From positions 1 through 22,212 of the IMG/VR virus record IMGVR_UViG_3300030389_003358: a stretch of 22,212 nucleotides of DNA. The stretch is one strand, 5' to 3'. Source of the stretch: a virus. The notes under the pieces were generated by a model. That model was not told the DNA's origin. It ran no database searches and worked only from the letters and a program-made list of their open reading frames with translations. A program made the position numbers and the translations under genes. This document shows positions 12,318 through 18,708 of this stretch, one piece after another (the stretch's first letter is position 1; the number at the start of each line of letters is the position of its first letter).

Positions 12318-13643
12318 TTAGTAATCCATGTTTTGTGCTATGTTTTGGTTATACCAATCTTCTTGAAACTCTTCTGCATTTCTCAAGTAAAAAGATAACC
12401 TCTCCTCGGCGTGGTTGTTTATATTATAATTACTATCAGACCATTCCTTAAATTCCAATGCTCTCTTCTTTGTCTCATCATAGTTGTCAATGTGACTTGA
12501 AATTGCATTTATCCAAGCCTTCGGTGTTGTAAAATCAATAGCAAAACCCTTCAGTGAAATATTACTTGGCACTTGATCAGCCATTGTTTTGTATCCACCA
12601 AAGTTTGAAAACACAGGTATACATCCGTAACGTGCTGACTCAACCACTTTAATTTCTGACTTACAAGAAGCAAACGTGTTATGTTCAATGTATGCCATAC
12701 TAATATCATACAAGGCATAAAACTTTCCATACTCTTCCAAAGGTAGAGCATCAAAAATCTTCATACGATTAGGGTCAATGTCTGCAAACAATGCTTCAAT
12801 ACGTCCCTTGTATGTCAGACTCTTATCTTCAATTTCTTTTTCTTCAAACTTCTTATTACCTTTTTCATCTTCAGTAATTTCAACTGCTGTGTCCTTCAAT
12901 GCCATGCCAGCTAAAATAAAATATGTATTAGGATACTTGTCGTGAATGGCTTTCATAATAGGTGCCATTCTCTTGATGTCCTCAAAGTGAGAAGTCAAGC
13001 CGGCCCAACCTATAATAATTTTATCATCTGTTGGAAACCAATCACCTAACATTTCTTTTCTTACCTCGTTCTTATCATAGTTCCACTGAGGCAAATCCCA
13101 ATCAAAATGATTAGGAAAAATGTTGACGTTATCATTAAAGTTACCAAATGTTTTTGCTAGTTTAGGTGTGGTAGTTGTAATACAATCAGAATGTTTGATT
13201 GATTGTAAAGACATCTTATCCTTACCGCTCTCTATCCAAAGTGTTTTCATTGGGTGACTATTAGGTAGATTAAACTCATTATCATCTGCATCATGTATGA
13301 TATACGGACGTTTTTCGGTCTTTGGCCACATACGAGCAACCGATAGGAAGTGTGAATGTAAGTTTCCACAACGGTGCATAACAATAACATCAGCAATCTT
13401 TATGTGATTAGGCTGTATGTTTTCTGTATACAAATAGTTTGCTTCATCGGGAAATGATTTCCACAGTGCTCGCATTGGTTCAAAAACTCTAAAATAACTT
13501 GTGCCTGTTTCTGATGGGGTAGAAAAAACTATTGTCTTCTTATTTAGATCCAAATCATTCGGTGATGTAAAATGCTCTTTGATCTTGTTTCTATCTTCTA
13601 AATCTTTAAATTGAATAACCTCAAGCAACTCTTCTTTTGTCAT
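12318..13643 (-). CDS. GT-B glycosyltransferase (GT4-like), 441 residues
   Basis: It starts at ATG 13641-13643, after GGGGG. The N-terminal domain contains KKTIVFSTPSETGTSYFRV, then IKIADVIVMHRCG and IIHDADDNEF. The C-terminal nucleotide-sugar domain begins IIIGWAGLTSHFEDIKRM and continues TYFILAGMAL, MKIFDALPLEEYGKFYALYD and ISMAYIEHN. The key SEIKVVESARYGCIPVFSNF stretch carries the E-x(4)-E pair of the GT4 'K-S-x-(I/L)-K-x-x-E' donor-binding motif. Full length fits a complete enzyme. It presumably transfers a sugar from an NDP donor, perhaps to phage or host surface molecules. Donor and acceptor are not readable. No signal peptide; cytoplasmic. Confidence 0.85.
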   Translation of the reverse strand: MTKEELLEVIQFKDLEDRNKIKEHFTSPNDLDLNKKTIVFSTPSETGTSYFRVFEPMRALWKSFPDEANYLYTENIQPNHIKIADVIVMHRCGNLHSHFLSVARMWPKTEKRPYIIHDADDNEFNLPNSHPMKTLWIESGKDKMSLQSIKHSDCITTTTPKLAKTFGNFNDNVNIFPNHFDWDLPQWNYDKNEVRKEMLGDWFPTDDKIIIGWAGLTSHFEDIKRMAPIMKAIHDKYPNTYFILAGMALKDTAVEITEDEKGNKKFEEKEIEDKSLTYKGRIEALFADIDPNRMKIFDALPLEEYGKFYALYDISMAYIEHNTFASCKSEIKVVESARYGCIPVFSNFGGYKTMADQVPSNISLKGFAIDFTTPKAWINAISSHIDNYDETKKRALEFKEWSDSNYNINNHAEERLSFYLRNAEEFQEDWYNQNIAQNMDY

Positions 13644-13655
13644 AAATCCCCCGTT

Positions 13656-14069
13656 TTAATTTTTATACATCTTATATGTTCCCATGATTGTGAACACAGC
13701 TTGTCTATTAGCTTGTCCAGAACCACCAGAACGATACATGCCAGGCGTTACGTCTACAGCTAGTTCTTCAAACTTTACACCAGCGTGTCCATTAGCAGCC
13801 AAAACTTCTGTTAGTCTTCTTACTAGACCAGCGAACTCATTTGTATAATAAGATACAAGAGCACCATGTTGATCTAACTTAGCATTTTCTGATGTGCTGA
13901 AGTTTACGGTCATTCCGTTTTCACCATCATCTGTATCAGCACCAAAAGTAACATTCATTTCTGGCACTCTAGCAACATAATTCTTTACTAGTTCATCTGC
14001 TGTTTGTGTTACTACTGGCGTTGGCCTATTTGGTGACATTACAAATGTCTCAAGATTAGCCATCATCAT
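13656..14069 (-). CDS. Hypothetical protein, 137 residues (possible structural)
   Basis: The first of three consecutive ATGs (14067-14069) lies seven bases after GGAG. The protein starts MMMANLETFVMSPNRPTP. After a helix (TADELVKNYVARVPEM) come beta-rich segments (NVTFGADTDDGENGMTVNFS), a helix (LVSYYTNEFAGLVRRLTEVL) and a Gly-rich end (VTPGMYRSGGSGQANRQAVF, TIMGTYKMYKN). No family is recognised. Lack of cysteines and of charge bias, and its group of small beta-rich neighbours, would fit a virion or tail-associated protein, but this is speculation. Confidence 0.7.
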   Translation of the reverse strand: MMMANLETFVMSPNRPTPVVTQTADELVKNYVARVPEMNVTFGADTDDGENGMTVNFSTSENAKLDQHGALVSYYTNEFAGLVRRLTEVLAANGHAGVKFEELAVDVTPGMYRSGGSGQANRQAVFTIMGTYKMYKN

Positions 14070-14313
14070 TGTTGTTCTCCGTTTTATTTTTACTAGTTAG
14101 ATAACAATGTTCACACATTCCATATTTATCGTAAAACATTATATCCCAATTTCTCATAAACCTACCACACTTTTTCTTCTCTTCTTCATCTATAATATTA
14201 GGGCAGAAATGTGGTGTGAGAGGTTTGTAATCTTCTTCTTTCTTTACCGACTTCTTCCACAGTTTAGTACTGCGAGTTGGTAACCCTAATGGGTGACCTT
14301 GACCTTCTGACAT
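14056..14313 (-). CDS. Zinc-ribbon-like protein, 85 residues
   Basis: It starts at ATG 14311-14313. After a basic N-terminus (LPTRSTKLWKKSVKKEEDYK) come four cysteines: C37 in HFCPNIID, C49 in KKKCGRFM and C67/C70 in GMCEHCYL. The layout CPxxx...C-G-R-F and M-C-x-x-C-Y is reminiscent of a small zinc ribbon, with one zinc held by C37, C49, C67 and C70, although the first two are 12 apart rather than 2. The tail is Asn-rich (KTENNNDDG). Role unknown. Its last codons overlap the next gene's ATG triplets by 14 bases. Confidence 0.7.
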   Translation of the reverse strand: MSEGQGHPLGLPTRSTKLWKKSVKKEEDYKPLTPHFCPNIIDEEEKKKCGRFMRNWDIMFYDKYGMCEHCYLTSKNKTENNNDDG

Positions 14314-14326
14314 TGAAACCTACTTT

Positions 14327-14815
14327 CTATCTATAGTCTTGATACTGACTCCAAGCATAACCACTTAGCGTTGCCTTCATTTCATTTGTTGTTACCAACC
14401 TAATCCATCTCCATTCCCCACTACCAACATAACCACTAACACTATTATCAATGGTTGCACCGCCTGGCATATCAATCCAATTACTTGCAAAATCAGAAGC
14501 TGATGCTGAAGATTCTTTTCGTGGATTTTCTTTTCCACCATAAAAACCTTTATCTACGGCTTCATTGTTTGATGATTGAAGACCTAGTTGAAGTGGTTGA
14601 AGTGAATGGCCAGCTTTTCCTTGATCTAACGCATTACTGTTATTAACTTGAATTTTAACATCGTTTTGCACACCAGCAGAGTCTTTTAGGATAATTGTAA
14701 ATGGGTGACCACCAACATAAAGACATTCTGTTCTTTTGTCATTATTAGTTACACCATCTGTTCCGGCTTCACTAAACTTTCTGAGCAGTGCATTTTCAAA
14801 TACGTTTACTGCCAT
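14327..14815 (-). CDS. Hypothetical beta-rich protein, 162 residues (possible virion protein)
   Basis: It starts at ATG 14813-14815, after a GGAG/GAGATAATG stretch. It opens MAVNVFENALLRKFSEAG, then has strand-like segments (CLYVGGHPFTIILKDSAG, NDVKIQVNN), a low-complexity Ser/Asn/Lys middle and an aromatic C-terminus (WRWIRLVTTNEMKATLSGYA, WSQYQDYR). The alternation of beta segments with Gly/Ser turns suits a small structural or decoration protein. No match is recognised. It begins 45 bases after a TATAAATAT element, so it may have its own promoter. Confidence 0.65.
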   Translation of the reverse strand: MAVNVFENALLRKFSEAGTDGVTNNDKRTECLYVGGHPFTIILKDSAGVQNDVKIQVNNSNALDQGKAGHSLQPLQLGLQSSNNEAVDKGFYGGKENPRKESSASASDFASNWIDMPGGATIDNSVSGYVGSGEWRWIRLVTTNEMKATLSGYAWSQYQDYR

Positions 14816-14859
14816 TTCATTATCTCCATATATTTTTTACTTGTAATACTATTATACCC

Positions 14860-14868
14860 TATAAATAT
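14860..14868. promoter_or_regulatory. TATAAATAT intergenic motif (copy 3 of 3), with a nearby TATAAT
   Basis: It is in the 56-base gap upstream of the 162-residue gene. On the minus strand the sequence reads ATATTTATAGGGTATAATAG, so a host-type TATAAT -10 box lies right beside it, around 14852-14857. It is a likely promoter region, but no clear -35 box was found. Confidence 0.4.
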
Positions 14869-14871
14869 AAA

Positions 14872-15408
14872 CTAGTTTTGTGCATTGTCAAAGTCAATGT
14901 ATGTAATAGTCATCTTCTTTCCATCTAACAACCACTGTGCTAGTCTTGGGTAAATTCTTCTATAGGCATTTACAGATGCACCTATAACACCATCTTTGGT
15001 AATGTTTTGTGTAGAACTATCAGCAACTAACAAACATCCTTCAGTGTGTTCATCGGTATTACCAGTATGAATCAAAATGTATTCAAAGCCTGGCACATCT
15101 TGAACGTGTAACATTCCCTTATGAAAATCAGCACCAAACTTGTTTGTATATCTACTATGAAAACCACCTACTGTCCTCAATTGTATATCATATGTACCAG
15201 CAGGTATTCTTGTTTCTGCACTAAGTTTTTCTGCTCTCCATTCATCTTCTAATGTATAAGCAAGAAACTCTCTACCGTTAGGGCCGTTCTCAAACAACAA
15301 CCCAAGTGTGCTATCAGCACCAGAAGAATACCTCAACACTTCTAAATCTAATTCGTCTTCACCTGCAATATCAACATCTTTACTTGCTTGAAAAAAGTTT
15401 CCTAACAT
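14872..15408 (-). CDS. DUF5675-like protein, 178 residues
   Basis: It starts at ATG 15406-15408. The core shows LGLLFENGPNGREFLAYTLE, DEWRAEKLSAETRIPAGTYD, then GGFHSRYTNKFGADFHKGML, HVQDVPGFEYILIHTGN and the TEGCLLVAD segment. This order (TLED-E, ETRIPAGxY, GMLxxQDVPGFEYxLIHxGN, xxGCLLV) is the pattern of the DUF5675 family. The His pair and the HTGNT/GC block resemble metal-peptidase-like or lysis-associated proteins, but no enzymatic role is established as far as I know. About forty residues precede the core (ASKDVDIAGEDELDLEVLR). It is separate from its neighbours and ends just before a possible promoter. Confidence 0.75.
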   Translation of the reverse strand: MLGNFFQASKDVDIAGEDELDLEVLRYSSGADSTLGLLFENGPNGREFLAYTLEDEWRAEKLSAETRIPAGTYDIQLRTVGGFHSRYTNKFGADFHKGMLHVQDVPGFEYILIHTGNTDEHTEGCLLVADSSTQNITKDGVIGASVNAYRRIYPRLAQWLLDGKKMTITYIDFDNAQN

Positions 15409-15418
15409 TTTTACCCTT

Positions 15419-15901
15419 CTACATTTGGTTGTGATGAGAAAATTCTTTTACTTCTGTCTTATACTTTTCTGCTTCATAAATATTTTTTCTGATACCAGAC
15501 GAACTATAGCTGTGTGATCTTGGAACGAAGTGTATGTTCTTGACAAGTCTTGGCGATACACGACCAGTTGGGCCTGTGATTTTCTTTGCATCACGATAGT
15601 CTTCTCCAAGAAACCTAATGTCTGGTGTATAAAAGTTTAGCAGATTGCTTAGCTCTTCTTCACTATTATAAGGAGCTATTTCATCTATATACGATATAGA
15701 TTTTAATATAAGCCAACGAGAATGTAAACTCATCACTGGAGTATTTTTATCTGATCTTTGCCAACTAGGATCATCTTGTAAACCAACGACTAAATAGTCA
15801 CAATGGTCTTTACAATACTTCAACATCAATGAATAACCAGTGTGGTAAATGTCAAAACTACTACAAATAAAACCTGTTTTATTATCTCTGTCAACTGCCA
15901 T
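15419..15901 (-). CDS. Nucleotidyltransferase-like protein (TagD/glycerol-phosphate cytidylyltransferase-like), 160 residues
   Basis: I use ATG 15899-15901, with AAGGA upstream, five bases after the DUF3310-like stop. It opens MAVDRDNKTGFICSSFDIYH. 'F-D-I-Y-H-T-G-Y' replaces the usual F-D-x-x-H-x-G-H of cytidylyltransferases, so the second catalytic His is Tyr. The rest follows the family: CDYLVVGLQDDPSWQ, ISYIDEIAPYNSEEELSNLL, PDIRFLGEDYRD and, near the end, HSYSSSGIRKNIYE, which corresponds to the 'S-T-(S/T)-x-(I/L)-R' nucleotide-binding end. It would join an activated nucleotide to a phosphoryl sugar or polyol; activity is uncertain because of the Tyr. Confidence 0.75.
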   Translation of the reverse strand: MAVDRDNKTGFICSSFDIYHTGYSLMLKYCKDHCDYLVVGLQDDPSWQRSDKNTPVMSLHSRWLILKSISYIDEIAPYNSEEELSNLLNFYTPDIRFLGEDYRDAKKITGPTGRVSPRLVKNIHFVPRSHSYSSSGIRKNIYEAEKYKTEVKEFSHHNQM

Positions 15902-15906
15902 AAAAA

Positions 15907-16113
15907 TTAATCCTTTATCATGTAATCTATGTACCAACGGGCTTTTTTCAAATCTTCTGTAAAGTTTCCTTTGTGTTTAGCTCTTAGTATGTATTTCAAA
16001 GCATTACCCAAACAGAAACCCTCTATCATACCTGCGTCTTCTATAATGTCTATGGCTTCTATTTGGCCGCTGTTATAATGACTAGGATGATTTACTTTTT
16101 CTTTGTTCTCCAT
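15907..16113 (-). CDS. DUF3310-like protein, 68 residues
   Basis: It starts at ATG 16111-16113. The whole protein is the known DUF3310 (SaV-type) unit: VNHPSHYNSGQIEAIDIIED, GFCLGNALKYILRAKHKG, then EDLKKARWYIDYM. This family is found as a small protein in many phages; a nucleotide-kinase link has been claimed in some annotations but is unproven. It overlaps the 3' end of the upstream membrane-anchored gene by 32 bases in another frame, and its stop lies five bases before the nucleotidyltransferase ATG. Confidence 0.9.
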   Translation of the reverse strand: MENKEKVNHPSHYNSGQIEAIDIIEDAGMIEGFCLGNALKYILRAKHKGNFTEDLKKARWYIDYMIKD

Positions 16114-16606
16114 TTTTTTCTTTCTGTAGACCTAATTCAGCTATCAGCCGATCTTCTGCTTCTTTTATTTCGGCTATCATTGCTTTCTCAGTGTTTTTAT
16201 TTTTTCTTTCTTCCATATTCTTTTTTATTCTGGCTCTACGTTCTCTATCTTCTTTACGTGCAAATTCTTTTTTTTGTCTGGCAATTCTTTTCTCTCTAAT
16301 TTCAATCCGCTCATCCCTCTCCTCTCCTCTAATGGGCTTTAATTCTAATGTATACTCACCCAGCACGCAAAGTTTTTCATTCTCTTCAAAATAATCCCAC
16401 GGCTCTAAATCTTTTTCAAGCGGCAGCTTATCCTCTGGAAAGTCGGGGTGATAATGTTCTGCCGGTTGAATGTATTCCCTATTACTATAATTCTTTTTTC
16501 TTGATTTCTTTTTCTTTTTTTTCTTAGCATAACTATAAAATAGTAATGGCATAACTACAAAATTAAAAAAAAGCATCAGACATAAAATAACATATTTAAT
16601 TTCCAC
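16082..16606 (-). CDS. Membrane-anchored, charged coiled-coil protein, 174 residues (GTG start)
   Basis: It starts at GTG 16604-16606, after AGAAGGTG. The first 26 residues are one hydrophobic segment (VILCLMLFFNFVVMPLLFYS), followed at once by a poly-Lys/Arg cluster (KKKKKKKSRKK), so the N-terminus is probably outside or in the membrane and the bulk cytoplasmic by the positive-inside rule. From about residue 95 there is a long highly charged helix (Arg/Lys/Glu-rich, e.g. RDERIEIREKRIARQKKEFA). Family unknown. It overlaps the DUF3310-like start by 32 bases. Confidence 0.65.
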   Translation of the reverse strand: MEIKYVILCLMLFFNFVVMPLLFYSYAKKKKKKKSRKKNYSNREYIQPAEHYHPDFPEDKLPLEKDLEPWDYFEENEKLCVLGEYTLELKPIRGEERDERIEIREKRIARQKKEFARKEDRERRARIKKNMEERKNKNTEKAMIAEIKEAEDRLIAELGLQKEKNGEQRKSKSS

Positions 16607-16665
16607 CCACCTTCTCCATGAGCGGCCAAAAACATTATTTTACGAAACTTTTTAAGAACTGTTTA

Positions 16666-16869
16666 TTATCTTACTTGGCCTATATTTTTAAGTGGCATAG
16701 GACGACCTTCTTTATCGTCCATAACAAGTTTACCATTAACCATACCTGTCATGTAAGAACCCTTCTTCACTGCAGTACCATCATATAACGTAGGGACAAC
16801 AATGTCTTCACCAAGATATCTTTTCTTTGTAAGACCTGTTGTATTGTTTTTACTAACCTTTTTGGGCAT
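16666..16869 (-). CDS. Hypothetical protein, 67 residues
   Basis: I use ATG 16867-16869, five bases after AAGGA. The longer reading frame upstream begins within a different gene and is not used. The product is MPKKVSKNNTTGLTKKR with a short beta-rich body (DIVVPTLYDGTAVKKGSYMT, GMVNGKLVMDDKEGRPMP) and an end in NIGQVR. It is basic, small and without cysteines. No family is recognised. Its start lies 17 bases inside the end of the 58-residue membrane gene, so the two are probably translated together. Confidence 0.7.
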   Translation of the reverse strand: MPKKVSKNNTTGLTKKRYLGEDIVVPTLYDGTAVKKGSYMTGMVNGKLVMDDKEGRPMPLKNIGQVR

Positions 16870-17029
16870 CGTTATCCTTTCTTTTTTTGTTTCTTTTACC
16901 AACAATACAAGCACATACAACAGCACTTGATAGTGCTGATTGAAATGCTAACGTGTTCATGGTTATAGTATCTTGTGGAGCTATCAAATAAAATACAGAA
17001 ATCATTCCCAACAATAATGCATAAACCAT
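16853..17029 (-). CDS. Two-TM mini membrane protein, 58 residues
   Basis: I found this by hand. From ATG 17027-17029 it reads MVYALLLGMISVFYLIAP, a hydrophobic segment, a short polar turn (QDTITMN), a second hydrophobic segment (ALSSAVVCACIVG) and a basic tail (KRNKKRKDNDAQKG), ending with TAG at 16853-16855. Lys/Arg at the C-terminus fits a cytoplasmic tail. It lies between the SNase stop, ten bases upstream, and the 67-residue gene, which starts inside its last codons. It could be a holin-like or other small phage membrane protein. The ribosome site is weak. Confidence 0.65.
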   Translation of the reverse strand: MVYALLLGMISVFYLIAPQDTITMNTLAFQSALSSAVVCACIVGKRNKKRKDNDAQKG

Positions 17030-17038
17030 GTTTTCACT

Positions 17039-17446
17039 CTAACCTTTCTTGGATTCTAAAAGAGCCGCAGCTCTTGCTCTTGCCTCTTCCTTGTTTCCTC
17101 CATCGTAAGTGTAACCGTGACCTTCTTCAACTAAAATGTCATTTGCTATTCTATTGTTACTTAGAACGATTGTTCCAAGAACTCTACCGTACTTTCCTAA
17201 CTCATGGCTTATCAAACTAAATTTATTCCCGTCTTCTTCAATCAGTTCTTTCAAACGAGCCTTAGCAGCTAAACCTTTCGCCTTCTCTTCTAAATCTCTT
17301 GTCCTTGATTCCCACGTATCCATACCAAAGAGGCGAATACGTTTCTTTACAAAAACATCAAAACCAATATCAATAAGAGCATCTAAGGTGTCACCATCAA
17401 CTATACGTAACAACTCTGCCTTGTATTGATAAACGTGATTATCCAT
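17039..17446 (-). CDS. Thermonuclease-like nuclease (SNase fold)
   Basis: This 135-residue protein starts at ATG 17444-17446. The staphylococcal-nuclease core is clear: LLRIVDGDTLDALIDIGFDV at about 12-31, then RIRLFGMDTWESR with R38, D43, T44 and E46 matching R35, D40, T41 and E43 of SNase, and ELGKYGRVLGTI with R88 matching R87. The end, IANDILVEEGHGYTYDGG, matches the 'N...LV..G.A' tail of the fold. All catalytic residues look present, so Ca-dependent DNA/RNA cleavage is probable. No signal peptide; it would act in the cell, perhaps on host DNA or in nucleotide scavenging. Confidence 0.9.
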   Translation of the reverse strand: MDNHVYQYKAELLRIVDGDTLDALIDIGFDVFVKKRIRLFGMDTWESRTRDLEEKAKGLAAKARLKELIEEDGNKFSLISHELGKYGRVLGTIVLSNNRIANDILVEEGHGYTYDGGNKEEARARAAALLESKKG

Positions 17447-17468
17447 ATATCATTTCCTATTCTGATAA

Positions 17469-17801
17469 TTAATCATCATACTTACACATATCTTCGTAAT
17501 ACTGTTCTATTATATCGTAGTGAGCTAAAACATACTGTCTGTATTCTTCATGGCTCATAACTGGTTGATCACCAAAACATTTTTTATGAGCCTTAGCAAT
17601 ACCAACTTGTGTTTGAAAACTACCTCTTCTATGTCTATAGTCAAGAACCTCAATAGCCTTTATGTTATTAATAGTAGGTATGACCGCTTCACCTCTGTCC
17701 ATAATCTCTGGTAAATCAAACTCAAAAGAAAGACTTTTATTAGTTACACCTTTACCATTTCCGTTATCATAAAACCGTTCTGAAACTATTCTCTTTTCCA
17801 T
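17469..17801 (-). CDS. Hypothetical protein, 110 residues
   Basis: It starts at ATG 17799-17801. The product has an N-terminal beta-rich part (MEKRIVSERFYDNGNGKG, KSLSFEFDLPEIMDRGEA), a middle strand (IPTINNIKAIEVLDYRHRRG) and a helical C-terminus rich in Tyr and His (EEYRQYVLAHYDIIEQYYED). It has two cysteines and no membrane segment. No family is recognised. Its neighbours are a nucleotidyltransferase upstream and an SNase downstream. Confidence 0.7.
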   Translation of the reverse strand: MEKRIVSERFYDNGNGKGVTNKSLSFEFDLPEIMDRGEAVIPTINNIKAIEVLDYRHRRGSFQTQVGIAKAHKKCFGDQPVMSHEEYRQYVLAHYDIIEQYYEDMCKYDD

Positions 17802-17832
17802 TATTCCCCTATAATAATATAACTTTTATTTT

Positions 17833-18291
17833 TTATAAACTCATTCTCTCAACAATACTAGTAGTGCTAGCTCCTTTAATCAACGGAGCTGTTGTTACCT
17901 TACCACCATAAGATTCTACTAAATCTTGTCCAACTATTCTATCTTTTTCTGCACAAGGTTTTGTGCTGTAGTCCGCGCCTTTCACTAATATATTTGGTTT
18001 GATTTTTTGTAACACAGGTAAAACACTTTTTGTATCAAAGACAACAACATAATCTATCCATCTTATTGATGATAGGATTGCTGTTCTATCTTCTTGTTTC
18101 ATTACTGGTCTTGTTGGACCTTTAAGTTCTCTTATTGACTCGTCGCTATTGACAGCAACAATGGTTGGTAAAAGTAAAGAGTAGTTACCACAAAACTCAA
18201 AAAGAGAAACGTGGCCTCTATGTATAATGTCAAAACATCCATTAGTAAAAACCCCACCTGTTAAAGCAAAGTCATCTACATGGTATACATT
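17833..18291 (-). CDS. RfaE2/HldE-C-like nucleotidyltransferase, start unresolved
   Basis: The first in-frame ATG, at 18100-18102, is too far in: the same open frame continues upstream and encodes the catalytic front of the family, FTNGCFDIIHRGHVSLFEFC, with an intact HRGH motif, then VAVNSDESIRELKGPTRP. The rest is typical: EDRTAILSSIRWIDYVVVFD, KIKPNILVKGADYS, VESYGGKVTTAPLIKG and ASTTSIVERM. The open frame runs from an in-frame TGA at 18325-18327 with no ATG, GTG or TTG before HRGH. The coordinate 18291 marks the likely N-terminus only; CTG at 18313-18315 or a frameshift from ATG 18288-18290 are alternatives. It would make ADP- or CDP-activated sugars. Confidence 0.8.
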   Translation of the reverse strand, partial: NVYHVDDFALTGGVFTNGCFDIIHRGHVSLFEFCGNYSLLLPTIVAVNSDESIRELKGPTRPVMKQEDRTAILSSIRWIDYVVVFDTKSVLPVLQKIKPNILVKGADYSTKPCAEKDRIVGQDLVESYGGKVTTAPLIKGASTTSIVERMSL

Positions 18292-18292
18292 A

Positions 18293-18697
18293 CTACTTAC
18301 TCTTTTCCGTGCCAGAGCGTCCTCTCACTTTCTCTATCGACCTACCAGCAAAATAGGCAGAATAGACTACCATTAACAATGTTTGATAAACTGGTACATA
18401 GGCTTCACTAATAGAGAATTGACCTATGTTACCATCAAATACAGAGATAACAACAAAGACCACTGTAAGAAAAATAAGTGTCAATGGTCTTATGTTTTTT
18501 GGCAACCAAGCGTCAGACTTTAAGTCAGCATCCCAACGAGCAGATACTTCTTTCTGTGCATCTTGTTCTGCTGACACCAACAACTCTTCCATCTTTTGTC
18601 TGGCTGCCATCTTTTCTTCTTTAGATGTATGTAGATCATCTATTATTTTACCAGCTTGTGGCAATACCTTACCGACTATACTTCCAATATCTAACAT
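18293..18697 (-). CDS. 3TM-type phage holin (GTA-holin-like)
   Basis: This 134-residue protein starts at ATG 18695-18697. The N-terminal half is an amphipathic, charged helix (IGSIVGKVLPQAGKIIDDLH, EEKMAARQKMEELL), then VSARWDADLKSDAWLPKNIR and PLTLIFLTVVFVVISVFDG, the first of the hydrophobic segments. A further membrane-like stretch follows (VYQTLLMVVYSAYFAGRSIE) and a basic tail ends the protein. 'WDADxxSDxWLxKNIRPLxL' is the hallmark of the holin family named for three transmembrane segments (Phage_3TM/GTA holin). I infer it makes the lysis hole. It sits next to a lipoprotein, itself a possible lysis or exclusion partner. Confidence 0.85.
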   Translation of the reverse strand: MLDIGSIVGKVLPQAGKIIDDLHTSKEEKMAARQKMEELLVSAEQDAQKEVSARWDADLKSDAWLPKNIRPLTLIFLTVVFVVISVFDGNIGQFSISEAYVPVYQTLLMVVYSAYFAGRSIEKVRGRSGTEKSK

Positions 18698-18708
18698 AAA
18701 AACCTTCC

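Noticed and set aside
12551-12754. Minus-strand ORF inside the glycosyltransferase
   Set aside because: Out-of-frame reading of a clear GT-B enzyme.
16870-16926. Upstream extension of the 67-residue gene
   Set aside because: The extension starts with a non-ATG codon inside the 58-residue membrane gene; ATG 16869 has a good ribosome site.
17136-17429. Plus-strand ORF opposite the SNase gene
   Set aside because: The minus-strand SNase has all catalytic residues; the plus frame is a shadow.
18100-18102. ATG as the start of the RfaE2-like gene
   Set aside because: It would remove the HRGH catalytic motif, which is encoded in the same open frame just upstream.
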